Source of the DNA: Phascolomyces articulosus
Lineage: Eukaryota > Mucoromycota > Mucoromycetes > Mucorales > Lichtheimiaceae
DNA length: 64,000 bases
Reading direction: 5' to 3'
Assembly: GCA_025677815.1 (NCBI GenBank)
Contig: JAIXMP010000004.1
Span: 806,001 to 870,000, forward strand
Part shown: one piece after another, positions 50,581 through 63,491 of the stretch
Numbering within the stretch: position 1 is the stretch's first letter
Layout of the letters: each line of letters starts with the position of its first letter
Made by a program: the position numbers and the translations under genes
Notes under the pieces: generated by a model
The model's input: the letters and a program-made list of their open reading frames with translations, nothing else
What the model was told of the DNA's origin: nothing
Databases searched by the model: none

Positions 50581-53485
50581 CTTTCTTTTTTTAAAAAAGT
50601 ATATAAGAAAAAAAAAAGAGGATGATGAATCGATGAACGAAGGAGTTCATGGTTATTTTATATTTTGTTATGAAAAAAAATAAGTTGTATCACCCTTCCA
50701 TAAATTATCTAAGCAACGAAAACCATGAGAAAAATCTTGTACCCAAGTTTGGGTCTGGGGAGGTGACAACAAGAAGAACTCCACTCTTTACAGATTTGGC
50801 TCCCAAAGCTGTCCATTTTTTTTGTAGTACAAATGCGTCAGTACACACGATCTTTCTGTTTTTTACCACTTTATATGAAAAAAAGAGGCCTGATCCAGAA
50901 ACGGGTATTCAAAAGCTGATGTTTCATACAAACGACGACAACAAAATAAATCACACACACAATATAAATTACCACGTCAGGCTCTATATACACATATATA
51001 TAACAGATAGTAGCAACAAAAAAAAAGACGCCGTCATTATTTGGTTATTACGCGTAATTCCAGAACAATTCTTGTTGTAAATTGAATAATATATAAAACA
51101 TAATATATGAATTTCAATTATACACAACGAATTAATTTAGTAAATAGAGTGTGAATTCAATTACAATACACACAGGTAATATATTCATCCACAAGGAGAA
51201 TTGTTTCGCCTAATTTATACGTTATGAATTACCCCGAAAAGAAGTATAAAAAAAACTTTAAAGATACGTACATGAAATATGCTACATTTATCTGTGACAC
51301 CTTCTACTAGTATTTATTACCTAACCTTCTCTTTCTCTTTCTCTCATCTTTCTATTTTGTGAAAATAACAAAGTAAAACCTCATTCCGCGATTTCTTCTC
51401 GGAGAATCATACCGAGGTTTTCATTATTACATAATTGATTACCATACCATTCAAACTGGCCAAACAACGGATTCTCGATTGGATGATAACCCTGGCATTA
51501 TTCAATGACCAATACACAAATTCTACTTCTTATCGTCTTTAGTTTGTAGTATATACTTGTGTATCAGAGAGAAAGTAAGACAGAGATGGGCTTTATTTTT
51601 ACTTTTTTACCTATAGTATTTGATTTTGCTCTATAAGAAACAACTTTGTATACAGGAAGAAGCGCTTTCGTTCTTATGGTATAGGTAATAAGGCTATATT
51701 ATTGTACTCATCATTACACTTCATTTTCATATATGCTAGTATAATAGCATTTTTGTTTTGTTTTGTTTTTGTTTTTTTTTTTTTTGAATCTTAAACCACG
51801 CATCTTATTGCTAAAAGTTACTGCGGTCAGGTGCCAGATTCCGCGGTTGGTGATGATGATATATAAAAAGTGGATCTATAATATAATAACACAGACCCAC
51901 TGTGTTGTACTGAATATGGTGTTACGTACAAGAAGTCAATCCCATAAATCGTCATCAGCACCAGTACGTACCAGCATCCTTCTTAAAAAAGAGATACCGA
52001 GTCATTCTCACATTTACCATCACTAATCAGATTGCGTCCAAGAATAAAAAGCACAACACTTTCCTTTTATATATCTGTCTTCTCTCGGACAATTTAGTTT
52101 CAAAATGAATCAAAGGATTTAGTTTAGTTTAGTTCAGTTTACTTTTTCAGTGTGTTATACAATAATAAATCTGGTGATGAACATATATCCACAATGAATT
52201 ATCTGTACCTTCTTCTAATATCTTATTATAACAGCTGGCTGATAGAACTAGAAACATATGAATAATATACTGTAAACAACCTAAAAAAATTGTAGTAAGT
52301 AATAAACATTATTTGTTATTTGTATTGAAAAAAATAAGAAAAGGTGCTTTCATTTTGCGGTCAATTTGAAGAGTGCATATCATTTTGATGAACAACTCCA
52401 ATATAATTTCTTTCTGCAGAAACTCACACTAAGATAAATCTATACCGTGTATCGATACTATCTTATCTTAAGTAGTATTGTTAAAGTAGACATTATGTGG
52501 CTACTAGCATTCATGATAAAATCTATTAATTACAATTATTAAAATTATAGGAGAATGCAAATAAGAAATAAATTGGAATAATAATCTCTAGTTCTTTATT
52601 ATCATTTTCACAACTATTTAATGAATTTGCGCAAGATGGTGGTGGCTACATCGCTATCACACAATGACTTTATCAATTGGACAGTTGATTCCGGGTACAA
52701 ATAATCTTCAAGCTTGTCGGCTTTAGGCTCATGATACTCAAAGAGTCTTTTTATCGAAATTATGTGAGGATGCGACAAGAAAGTACTGCTGCAAATACAG
52801 TATATTTTTTTTTTTTTGCCGTAGACTGGATCCCACCGGATTTTAGTCGCATATTTTACCGGACCCGCCTAAGGAAGACCTGTGGATTTCTTCGTAACTA
52901 TTTTTTCAGGGGCTCATTCAACCGGAAGCGAAGCGGCGTCCAATGTCTATAATACATTACAAGAAAATTAATGATGTGTAATTCTTTAGTCTAAAGATAT
53001 TTTCACCACTCGTTTTTGATTAGTGGAACCTATTCTAAACATATTATTAAATGTTTACATACGTAGCGAGTAATAATAGAAGCGTATCACTTATTATTTA
53101 ACCTGACAGTATTCTCAATTCTCTTTTCTGCAATATATATGAATACCAGCCATTTCGATCATTAAAAATATGATTTTCAGAGACTACACTTCTGGAATAT
53201 ATTTTTATTCGATTTTGCTTATGGATTTAATTATTAGAAGTAAAACAAAAAAACCAGACTTATACAAATATTTAATAAATCTGATATACACATATGCATG
53301 GATGATCCGTAGAATATATTCTATCATAATAGTTAGCTGATTAAATTAGAAGTATATGAAATAATGTATTGTAAAAACATAATAAAATACAACAGCAAAA
53401 ATGCATCATTTTAATGAACAACTCCGCTCTCGTTCTGTTTTTTTTCACTTTATAAATATATATATACCACATAAACGAATATAAA
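50581..53485. other. 2.9-kb intergenic stretch between divergent genes
   Basis: It contains the beta-galactosidase and CDK7 promoters. The interior is AT-rich with T-runs (51767-51785, 52806-52818). Bases 52780-52950 are richer in GC, with a 73-codon frame I do not recognise and no splice context. No tRNA or transposon protein is supported. Confidence 0.5.
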
Positions 53486-54961
53486 ATGGATCCAGAGGAT
53501 GCTGATGGGAGTAATCTTAACACTGAAAAAAAATATCAAAAGACTGCCAAAGTAGGTGAAGGTACCTACGCTGTTGTATATCGAGGTAATGCCGCTTCCC
53601 CTTTCTTTTGTAACTTTTAAATTTTCTTTAATCAAGAAAAAGTGAAGAAATGAGAATCCCGATCGATCTGATCATTTTTGAAAAAAAAATAAACTACCTG
53701 CAGGTACACAACTCGATACGGGACGTATGGTCGCCATTAAAAAGATTAAAATGGGACAATTCAAAGACGGTCTTGATTTAACAGCCATTCGTGAAGTAAA
53801 ATATCTTCAAGAACTACACCATCCCAACGTTATTGAGGTATGACAATGACGCGAGCCGCAGCCTTATTTTTCTCCTTTACTTTATCATGACTGACAACTT
53901 TATTTTTATTTTGACGTTTATTAATAAACACATTCACCTCTATAATTATATAGTTGATTGATGTTTTTTCTCATAAAAAGAATTTGAATCTAGTACTGGA
54001 ATACTTGGATTCAGATTTAGAACAAGTCATTAAAGATCGATCCATTTTATTTATGCCAGGTGATATCAAAGCATGGATGTTAATGACACTGCGAGGATTG
54101 GATCATTGTCATCGTCATTATATTCTTCATCGGGTAAAACATCATACGACTCTTTTCGATCAAAAAAAAAAGTGAACTGGTTATTGTCGATAAAGAGAGA
54201 CTCATGAGAAAGAATGATGGATGTCTATATATTATGTTAGGATATGAAACCCAACAATTTGTTAATAACGCACGATGGGGTATTGAAAATTGCAGATTTT
54301 GGTTTAGCACGAGATTGGGGAGATCCTGGACGACAAATGACTTCTCAAGTCGTTACTCGATGGTATCGATCCCCTGAGTTATTATTTGGTGCAAAAGAAT
54401 ATACCTTTGCTGTTGATATTTGGGCTGTAGGTTGTATCTTTGCCGAACTCATGTTACGGACCCCTTATGTTGCTGGTGAATCAGATTTGGATCAATTAAC
54501 AAAAATATTTCATGCACTGGGAACACCTAATGAAGTGGATTGGCCAGTAAGTTTTTTTTTTCATATACATCCAATAGATATTCTTTTGTGGTCTATTGTT
54601 GTGAATTATCATCATGATCCATCCCATCTCATGAATATTTCTTTTTCTATAGGGAATGACATCCTTACCGAATTACATTGCATTCAAAACATTCCCCAAA
54701 GTACCATTACGACAATATTTCACTGCTGCAGGATCCGATGCTTTGGATTTACTCGACAAAATGCTCAAATTTGATCCTAGTAAACGATGGTCTACAACAG
54801 ACTGTCTTAAGCATGCCTATTTCCGCAATTCTCCTTTAGCCACTATACCTGGAAAATTACCCAAAAAAGCACCTGATGTAGAACAAGTGGCACAGACATT
54901 GAAAAGAAAAGCTGGTCCAGGAGGAGAGGATTATCAAGATAGTAAAAAGTTCAAAGCATAG
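53486..54961 (+). CDS. Cyclin-dependent kinase 7 / Kin28-type CAK
   Basis: Five exons (53486-53585, 53704-53837, 53954-54133, 54241-54546, 54653-54961) give 342 residues. The motifs are [22 protein letters not shown], the cyclin-binding helix TAIREVKYL (PSTAIRE counterpart), and [20 protein letters not shown], the T-loop [17 protein letters not shown] and [11 protein letters not shown] follow. The LDLTAIRE helix and DMKPNN loop mark the CDK7/Kin28 branch rather than CDK1. This kinase, with cyclin H and MAT1, forms the TFIIH kinase module that phosphorylates the RNA polymerase II C-terminal repeats and can activate other CDKs in the nucleus. A Lys-rich tail (KRKAG...SKKFKA) could act in nuclear import. 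No key residue is missing. Confidence 0.93.
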
Positions 54962-55700
54962 TAATATATACGTGGTTATATATTATTATTCGATATATAA
55001 AATTGTAAATACACAACGTCATCATTTATTATTCTTTTTTTATATATAAAAAAAGGGGTCATTGGATATAATAATTACGTATATAAAAAGAGGGGAGGAA
55101 TAGCGAAAAAAAAGGAATTTTTCATATGTTGTTTAATGTTTGTGGGGAATAAAAAAAATATATAATGCTATTACACCCTACATATATTACTACTACTATT
55201 ACTGGCTACTCAAATGAATCATTGAATGGTTTTCTTTCTTTTTTTTTAACAAAATAGCAGGAAAAAGAGAAAAAAGAAATATATTACATGAGAAAAAAAA
55301 GGAAATCGGAAAAAAAAGAAAGAGAATCAAAGAAAAAAATAAAATATATATGATGAGATGGAAAGAAAAAGAGGAATAGAAGTTTAGGAGGATTTTACCA
55401 AAGAAAAAGATAGGAATAAAAAAGAAAATGTGGTGTTTTTTGTTTGCAAATTGTGTGAAGTGTGTGTGTGTGAGGTATTATACATGAGTATTATGATATT
55501 TGTAATATATAATTGGGCGTTAATGGTGAGTGTGAATTGTAGAAGTGAAAAATGGTGCCAAATAAAAAAGAAAAGGGTTTGGAAGGGTCAAAAAAGGAAG
55601 CAGGAGTGAGGGGAATGATTATTATTATGAATTAGGACTAAATTAACTTTACGTAGGATTACCCTTTTTTCATCCTTTTCTTTTTATTGTTATCATCATT
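54962..55700. other. Intergenic between convergent genes
   Basis: 739 bases, purine-rich in the middle (AAGAAA-type runs at 55240-55440) with a TG repeat near 55460. It contains the 3' ends of both neighbours. No gene is seen. Confidence 0.55.
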
Positions 55701-58346
55701 TCACTTGCGAGCAGCCTTTTTCTTTCGTGGTGTAGCAGCTGGCTTCGCTGGTTCTTCTTCTTGATCATCCACAGGTTTACGTTTATCTATAAATGATCGA
55801 GATATGTGTCAGTATTTATAAATATCAATCGAATTTGATGAAAAGTAATCCCATCAAGCCATAAAAACATACTTGTAATCACAGGACTTGATCCTAACGG
55901 GGAGGGTACATGGGCATAGTTAGCAGCTGGATTATTCGGTACAGCATTTGGCGAAGATGTCATTTGTGGCTGTTGCTGCTGTGGTTGGTGCTGTTGTGGT
56001 TGTTGTGGTTGTGGCTGTGGCTGTTGTTGCATTGTGGTATAAGGTGGCATTCGTACAGGACCTGCCATTGAAAAATTGGATGGAGTGCCTAGTGGTATCG
56101 TACTACCGGGGTAAAAGTTTGGTTGTTGTACTGGTGCACCTGGAATTCCTCCTTGTTGCTGCTGCTGTTGTTGTTGCAATTGAAGTTGCAATTGCTGTTG
56201 CTGTAACTGTTGCAATTGTTGTGGCCCAAATCTTGCCATAGTTCCATTTTGTATACGTAATAATTGTTCTTGGGCAAATTGCGCACGCATTTTCAATGCC
56301 ACTATTGAGATAGAAAATAATCGCATCCTTTTTTTAATATCCTTTGTTTTTTCATGCAATTCCCATCCAATACCGTCTGTCATTAAACAAATATATATCC
56401 AAATAAAAAAAGGCTTACCACTTGGAGGTACATCAGCTATCATGGCAGAGCGTGCAATTTCGTCAAATGTCGAAGCAGTATCTGATATCTAATTAAATCG
56501 CCATGATAATTAATATCAGATTATCTCCATTACACCCTCAATAATGATACTCCTCCTCCCTTCAAAAAGAAAAGATGAATTTTACCAGCATTAAATGTAA
56601 TATCCGAGTGGGTACACCCCATTCACCAATAGGTGAATCTGGCATAATAGAGGGGGGTGGTTTTTTACCCTTTTTCTTTGCTGGTGTAGATACAATATTA
56701 ATACTCTGTCGAGCCACAAATTCTTCGTGCTTTGAGCATTCAAAATCAAATTGTTCGATTTTCAAATTTCCACTTGCAGGATCCAATAATAATACAACCG
56801 TTAATACACCAAATAAAATAACCTAAGAAAAAAATTATTGAGTCAATCATTCTCTCCTTCTCTTTCTCTCTCTATCTTTCATTCTTACCAAAGAACCATT
56901 ATCATATCGATAAATAAAACTTGATCTTGGACATTCTAAAAGCATTCCCGTAGAATAAAAGTATTCATTGGTTTGATCCAATGTAAGCTGTAATGAGGTA
57001 ACTCCGCATTCATATTGTGTTTGGAAAATTCGTGCAATAGAAGGTCGTGAAATGGCTAATAAAATAATAAAGACATTTTAATTTGTTTGTTCATCCTTGA
57101 AGCCCAAAAAAAGGGGGGATTGAAGTAAACGTAATAACTATCTTATAAGTATCCTATTCATCATGACTTACTATGTAATTTTTTCTTATCTGTGGATGCA
57201 TTCCATAAAGTAAATTTTAATGATCCACTTCGTGTAAAGAAATCATCTGCAAAATTGGTCCACGTAGAAAGCTCTGTTGCCTATTTATTTGTATGTGTGT
57301 GATTGTTTATGTATGTGATGGATGCGAGTGTGTGTGTGAAGATATATATAGATTGATCAAATAAGTAAAAAAAAATTATGAATCTTATTTGACAACTTCT
57401 TTTAAAAAATCCCTCATCTATCCATTCCATCCCCCCCCTCTTCTCAATAATTCACAAAAATAATACGCACCTCATTACCAGGACTAAGTCGATCACTGAA
57501 TTGCATTAGTTTTAAAACCGCTTGACTTGTACAAAGTCCTGTACCACTATTAAAATACAATGAATAATGGATGATGGTTAGTTTCTTCTTTTTTTTTCAA
57601 AAAAAAATCGCTCAATTTTTTGAAAGTATTATTTACTTTGGTAAAGGTGCAGCTGTCATTGCGGGTGTGGGTAAATGTTGCTTCATGGCTACACCATTAT
57701 TCGTTGCCATTGGATAAGCAGGGGTCCGTGGTTGGTTACCAATGATGGGTGTAGGTGGAAATGGCCCTCCTGATCGTGCAATATGCTGCGGTTGTTGTTG
57801 ACCCGCTTGTGAATGAGGTGTCTGTTCCTGCTGCTGTTGTTGTTGTGGTTGTTGTTGCTGTTCCTGTGATTGTGTTTGTTGTTGCTGCTGTTGGGATTGG
57901 GCTTGTTGTTGTTGAGGTACTTGTTGTTCAGGTCTTTGACGATCCTGTTGTGGTTGTTGCTGTTGTTGTTGAGCAGCTTGTGCCTGTGCTTGCGCTTGCG
58001 CTTGTGCCTGTTGCTGTTGTTGTTGCATTTGCAATTGTTGTTGCTGCTGCTGTTGGTGTTGCATCATTTGTAATTGTAATTGTTGTTGCTGTTGTTGTTG
58101 TTGTTGAAGATGATGTTGCATTTGAGCTTGAGCTTGTAAAAATTGACGTTGATAATTTTGATAATTCTGAGGAACAGCGGTGGCATTGGGAGGGAATGCC
58201 TGTGATATATTGGTAGGCATGAATGGTTGTTGAGGAGGTGGGGGTTGACCTTGAGATGGTAATGAAGGTACTGCCCTTTGATAAGGTGTATTAGAAGGAA
58301 TAGAATGAGCAGCCATAACAACAGAAGACTGAAGTGGTGATTCCAT
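55701..58346 (-). CDS. LIM-domain-binding protein (LDB/Adn1-like transcription co-regulator)
   Basis: Eight exons (58346-57637, 57546-57471, 57280-57172, 57055-56889, 56822-56586, 56488-56419, 56301-55873, 55786-55701) give about 627 residues. The N-terminal third is Gln-rich (long Q/QA tracts). The central domain includes LKLMQFSDRLSP, TNFADDFFTRSGSLKFTLW, STGMLLECPRSSFIYRYDNG and ARQSINIVSTPAKKKGKKPP. This is the dimerisation region of the LDB1/Chip/SEUSS family. A second Gln/Pro-rich stretch and a basic tail (TPRKKKAARK) follow; the tail may be a nuclear signal. In fungi such proteins (Adn1, Mfg1) act with Flo8/Mss11-type factors in adhesion and filamentous growth. The partner here is unknown. 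The start of the next gene lies 349 bases away in the opposite direction, so the two probably share a promoter region. Confidence 0.85.
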
Positions 58347-58695
58347 GCAAAAATATAAGGGAAAAAAAAGGGAAAAAGAAAAAGAAACGGAAAAAGTTAT
58401 CAGGAGTTTTTTACACTGAACGGTACTCTAACTCACAAATTACACTTCTGCAAATATCCTATTAAACACCTTGCAGGTTCCACTTTTTTTTTCCATACAA
58501 ACCACCAATTGAATTCAGAGTGACTTTGTATTGGGATATATGGTTTCGTTATTTTTCTGGCGGGCAACAAACAGCCTTTAAATATTTCATTCAACTTCTG
58601 AGTTCCTCTCATTTTACTTTTATAATAATCGATATCTTTACTGTTCTTCTCTTCTCTCACTCTTTTTTTTTCGAACTAATTTCAACTAATTCATA

Positions 58696-59689
58696 ATGAG
58701 TCGTCAAGGTCCTGCAGGAAAATTCCGTATTCAACCAGCTGTACAAGAAGGTTATGGTGCTTATGGTGCTAATGGTATATAAATATATAAAATATTTGAA
58801 TACTTTTCTTCTTGCCTTTTTTATTTGTTGCCTGGAATTCGAGAATTGACTTGAAATAAAAAAATGTACATATAGACCAAACACCCACAGTCAAATCGTT
58901 ACGCTGTGTGTTTTGTGACCAGGTAAAGAAATATACGATTTTTCTTTTCATTTTACAATCTTGGTAGATAAAACGACACCTAGATATTCAATATAATATA
59001 TTCATTCAATAGGAAAAACAAATTGATGCGTTTTCCAAGACTCAAGTAGCCAAGGTAAGAACAATCAAAAAATATAAGGTTTAAGCGGGGGAGAGCAAGG
59101 ACACGAAATTAACTAAAGGAGTGATACTTATTGTGAGTATTTAGGCAACCTATAACCGTAAATATAAATATATATTCTCGACTTGATTTTAGGATAATCA
59201 ACGTGATGGATAATGATGGTAATCTAGGATACGGTGAATCGAAATTAACTAGTATATTATTTTTTTTTCGCGTCTTTTCAAATGATTATTTTCTATAGCT
59301 TATGCACCACCAGGTTGGAATAAGAAGGCAAAAAACATTACTTGTAAACAATGCACGGCCAAACAAACCGCTAGTTTGCAATGTATGACGTGCACTAAAA
59401 CAAAGCCTCTTGAACAATTTGCCAAGGTATTAATAATAATAAAAAAAAAGGAATGGAACAAAGAATATGAATTCATTATATGAGGAACGAACATATCCTT
59501 TTTACTAACGATATTAATAATTGGTATGATGATGATTTTATATAGAATCAACGAAAACATGCTGAAAAGGCGCGTTGTCTTAAGTGTATGAAGAAACGTG
59601 AAGACGAAGATATGAATGATTCTGATCCCGATTATTCTTCAGATGATAGTGATGGTCCTCATCATGAAACATGGCACGATATCATGTAA
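58696..59689 (+). CDS. Stc1-domain zinc-binding protein
   Basis: Six exons (58696-58774, 58876-58922, 59013-59054, 59145-59157, 59299-59426, 59546-59689) join in frame to 150 residues. The protein has CVFCDQEKQIDAFSKTQ, then NPYAPPGWNKK, CKQCTAKQTASLQCMTC, KPLEQFAKNQRKHAEKARCL and CMKKRE, ending in an acidic tail. Paired C-x2-C motifs with F-S/A-K-x-Q repeats define the Stc1 domain. In S. pombe Stc1 links the RNAi Argonaute complex to the CLRC histone H3K9 methyltransferase at heterochromatin, so a role in RNAi-guided silencing or another adaptor function is possible (inference). Exon 4 is only 13 bases (GCAACCTATAACC) and is needed to keep the frame and to supply the ATYNP segment. Confidence 0.82.
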
Positions 59690-60166
59690 AAAAAAACCAA
59701 AACAAAAAGAAGAATAACCAATTACACTTGAAATAATTACTTCATTTGCATATCATTTTTCTCTTTCCTCTTTTCACACACACGTATATATATATTTTTT
59801 TTACATGTTTACACAATAACAAAAATTCATTATTATCACTATATCACTGATGAATTTTATTTACCTCCTACTTCTTTTGCATCATAACTTTTTATAACTT
59901 GAACATTTTTTTTTGATCTCTTTTTTTTTTCCTTTTTTTCAAAACTCAAAAAAAACACAATAATAATAATAATAAAAAAGTTCATTTTTGTGTGTTTTTG
60001 TGTGTGTGAAATATATAGATATAGATATATATATATTTATATTGACAAATATGTTTTTTTTTGGAGGGATGAAAGGGGAATCTTTACAACTTGAACTATA
60101 AGATAAAAAAAAAACTATGGACAATCAAAATTATTAACAAAAAGATAGGGATTCATTTCTTTTTTT
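59690..60166. other. Intergenic between convergent genes
   Basis: 477 bases with T-runs and a GATATA stretch near 60015-60035. No gene. Confidence 0.6.
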
Positions 60167-63100
60167 TTATCGTCCTACTAATAAACTAGTGGAAAGAGAT
60201 CCACGGAAATTGGTATCCATGGGTAACATCATGCTGGGTCGTCGATCCATCACTGATGACATTGCCCAATCATCACCACGTTGTTGGTAGGAAGACCTTG
60301 AAGAGGGAATCGAACGTGCTGTTCCAGTACTTTGAGACATGCGTAAACTTGCTTGACGACGATGTTGATGATGATGACGTGATGAAGAGGATGTGGTTGT
60401 TGTAGTGGTAACAGTGGATGAAGTGGAAGAAGAGGATGTTGTGGTTGTTGAAGAGGAGATGGATGGTTTGATGGCTGGTGGCTGTTGTTGTTGTTTTGCT
60501 CGATAGGATAAAGAGGAAGAAGAGGATGATAATGTAGAAGATGAAGATGATATAATGTTAGGTAATGATTGATAATGATTTTGTTTATGATATGGATGCT
60601 GATGATGACGAGAAGATAAAGGAGATGCTGATAGAGTTGGTCGTGGTCGAGGAGGTGATGGTGGTGAAGAAGATGATAATTGGAACATATTAGATACCCA
60701 AGTAACTAATACAGAAGAAGATTGTTGTTGCTGAGTTTGTTGTTGCTGCTGTCGTAGCATGATTTCTTTTTCCAAACGACTTCCATTTTCTTGAATCTTT
60801 TTCACGTATTCGACCTGCAAATCGTTCAAAGTTGTTCGAAGATGACCAATTTCTTTCAACATGTCTTGATATAACCGAACAATGGAGACCATATCTTCTG
60901 TAGTTGTGGCAGAGGCCATGACCAATGTGGTTTCGGTATCACCCAATATTTGATCAATCATGGTATTACTTAATCGACTCACTTGAAGCATATCAAATGC
61001 TCGACCCAATTGTCGATTCAATGCCAATATATCCGTTGCTCTTAATCGTTCTAAAGTGCGTGTAACATTGGAATGTAATGCTCCCAACTAAAGTTGATAA
61101 AGAATTTTAGGAGTAAAAAAAATTTGGATGTTTAGTTATTTACAAAAAAAAGTTAGTCTTTGCATCTTTGTTTATAGAAAAATAGCGATTTGTTTTATAC
61201 CTCAGAAAGATCCCTTGTTTCGGTTTTATTATTTTTCATAGGATGATTACGATGTTTCTTTTGTTGCTGTTGATCATCAAGATAATAGTAATGATGATGG
61301 TGATGAATTGAAGAAATACTACCATCTTCCATATCTTCTGTTGTGGTTGTAGTAGTAGTGATGGGTGTTGATTGAGAAGGGGTTAATGTCAATGGAAGAG
61401 GAGGTGGTGGCTGTGCTGCATTGCCTCCACCATCATTTTTTATTGAATCAACTCGTGGCCAAGAATTTTTTCTTCGCTCCTTGATTCCTGATATTGTTGT
61501 TGTATTCGTTGTATTATCCATTTTTTCTTTTGGGGTAGTTTGACTTGATGGAAAAGATGCAGGGGTAGGTGGTCGTTCTGAACTCATCTTCTATTATATA
61601 TAATCATAAAATAATTGTGTAACAGTTGTTAGTTTTAATACTTCCATTTTATTATTATCTCAAAACTATGATGCCTGTGCGTGCATGTATATAATAATAA
61701 TAATATCTGTCAATAAGGAGGGATGATCGATGAGAATGATTTTTACCTTGAGTGCATTACATCGTAATTTTGTATTTGGACGGCGATTAGTATTATTATT
61801 ACTATTCAGTTGTTCCATGTCATCGATATCTTCGTTCATACATTTTTGTAATCGTTCATAGGCTAATTGTACTGAATCTATATTTATTATAAGAAATATG
61901 TCAGGTGATTTTTTTTTATTCAGCCCTTTCTTCTGGGTTACAATAATCCACAACTTCCAAAGATCCGTAAATGTTTCGTGTATAAATATAAATAAATAAA
62001 TTGACATATCATGACGGATGATATAGATCATAATAATAATTTACCATGTTTTTCTTTCATTTTCTTATAACGTGCATCTGACACTTTTTCTTTTCGTTGA
62101 TATGTTTCAATTTCTTGTTGAGCATCTTCAAGCTAAATAAGATGCCAAAAAAAAAAAATAGGGTTTAAAGTGTGAGTTTAGTTACAATGATAAAGAGAAC
62201 GAGAAAGATAGATGTTGATCAAACTTACTTTGGATCTTAAACTATCTTCTCGAACATTAGCTTGTTTTGTCATTTTTTCAAAAGTTTGTAATCGTTCAAC
62301 TTCTGCTTCTTTTTCTCTAAGTGTGCCAGATAAATTGATCCATTTACTGTTGGCTACTTCAAGGTCAGCTGCTGTAGCATCTAATGTCTATAATCACACA
62401 TGACGAATATCATTAATATAATTAATACGAATAATGGGATCATCTGTGTACTTGTATTACAACAAAATCAAGAAAGTGGCACTTTTTTTATACCTTTTGT
62501 GTGCGTTTCCATTTCCAAAACCATTTATTCTTTTCATCATCTAATTCTTGTTTTGCTGTATCCGATGCATCAAGTGATTGTTCCAATTTATGAATTTGTT
62601 CACGATATCCATCCAGCTATTATATTTATATATAGCATGATATGTCAATATATAAAGTAAATAGCAAATTGAAAGGACATGGTACATACCTGTTGTTCCA
62701 TGACAATTTTTGATTGATCTGTATCCATGGTATATTTTTCATGTTGTTGTAATAAACTTTGACCAATAGCTATATATAAAAAAAAAGAGGAGAATTTATG
62801 GTTACCATTATTAATATTTGTTGTTCTTGTGATTATAGAAAACTCTGTGCATTTTCAATAGATCACACCCCCACATTTTACACACACACACACATACACA
62901 CACATAAAAGATACTCCTTTTATAATTAAAATTACATTATCCCACGCCCAAACGCTTTTCTCTTTCTCTCCATCATCATAATGACCTCCCCCCTTCCTCC
63001 TTCTCTTTAACCCAAAAAGAGCAATCAGCACAATGATAGACACATCGGCTGTTTGTTCATTGTTATATGGATCAACAACAACAACAAACATGACTACCAT

Positions 63101-63491
63101 GTAATGCTATCATGCACGCACTGTAAATTCTTCTTTTCTTTTGTGTGGTAATAAATATTTATGTATAAATCTAATCGTACTCCTTATTAATAAACATACC
63201 AGCAGCTAACCGGGCGTCATTTTCAAGTTTACGAATAATTTGCATCCATACATGATGATTTTCACAAGATTCATTTCCACAACAACATTCAGCATTAGTT
63301 GTTGCTGAATATAATGAAAAATCAGAATCATTATTGGATAACAATTGTTGATCGTCTTGAATGATATGATTATTATTATTATTCGACATTAAAAACAATG
63401 AAGTTGTTGTGGAATCGTTATTATTATTATTATTTTGAGCTGTAGGAAATGTGCTGGCTCTAGCTGTTGCTGTTACACGAGAAACGGGCAT
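60167..63491 (-). CDS. Long coiled-coil protein with CC1-box-like motif
   Basis: About eight exons, from ATG at 63491 to TAA at 60167-60169, give roughly 720 residues. After an Asn/Ser-rich start and HHVWMQIIRKLEN comes DARLAAAIGQSLLQQHEKY (about residues 92-110, split by an intron). This closely resembles the CC1 box (LAA-x-x-G-x-x-LL) by which dynein-activating adaptors of the BICD/Spindly/HAP1 type bind the dynein light intermediate chain. Heptad-rich coiled coil follows (QLDGYREQIHKLEQSL, LEVANSKW, VERLQTFEKM, RLQKCMNE), then a disordered Ser/Thr/Pro segment. A helical block (LGALHSNVTRTLERLRATDI to EIGHLRTTLNDLQVEYVKK) and a long Ser/His/Thr-rich tail complete it. I cannot name an orthologue. 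A role as a cargo or cortical adaptor for dynein is inference from the motif. Confidence 0.7.

Noticed and set aside
52731..52952. 73-codon plus-strand frame in the GC-richer patch of the 50.6-53.5 kb intergenic region
   Set aside because: No recognisable motif, no splice partners and a Phe run coded by poly-T; insufficient to call a gene.
57755..58216. 153-codon plus-strand Val/Ala-rich frame
   Set aside because: It is antisense to the CAG/CAA tracts coding poly-Gln in the LDB gene.
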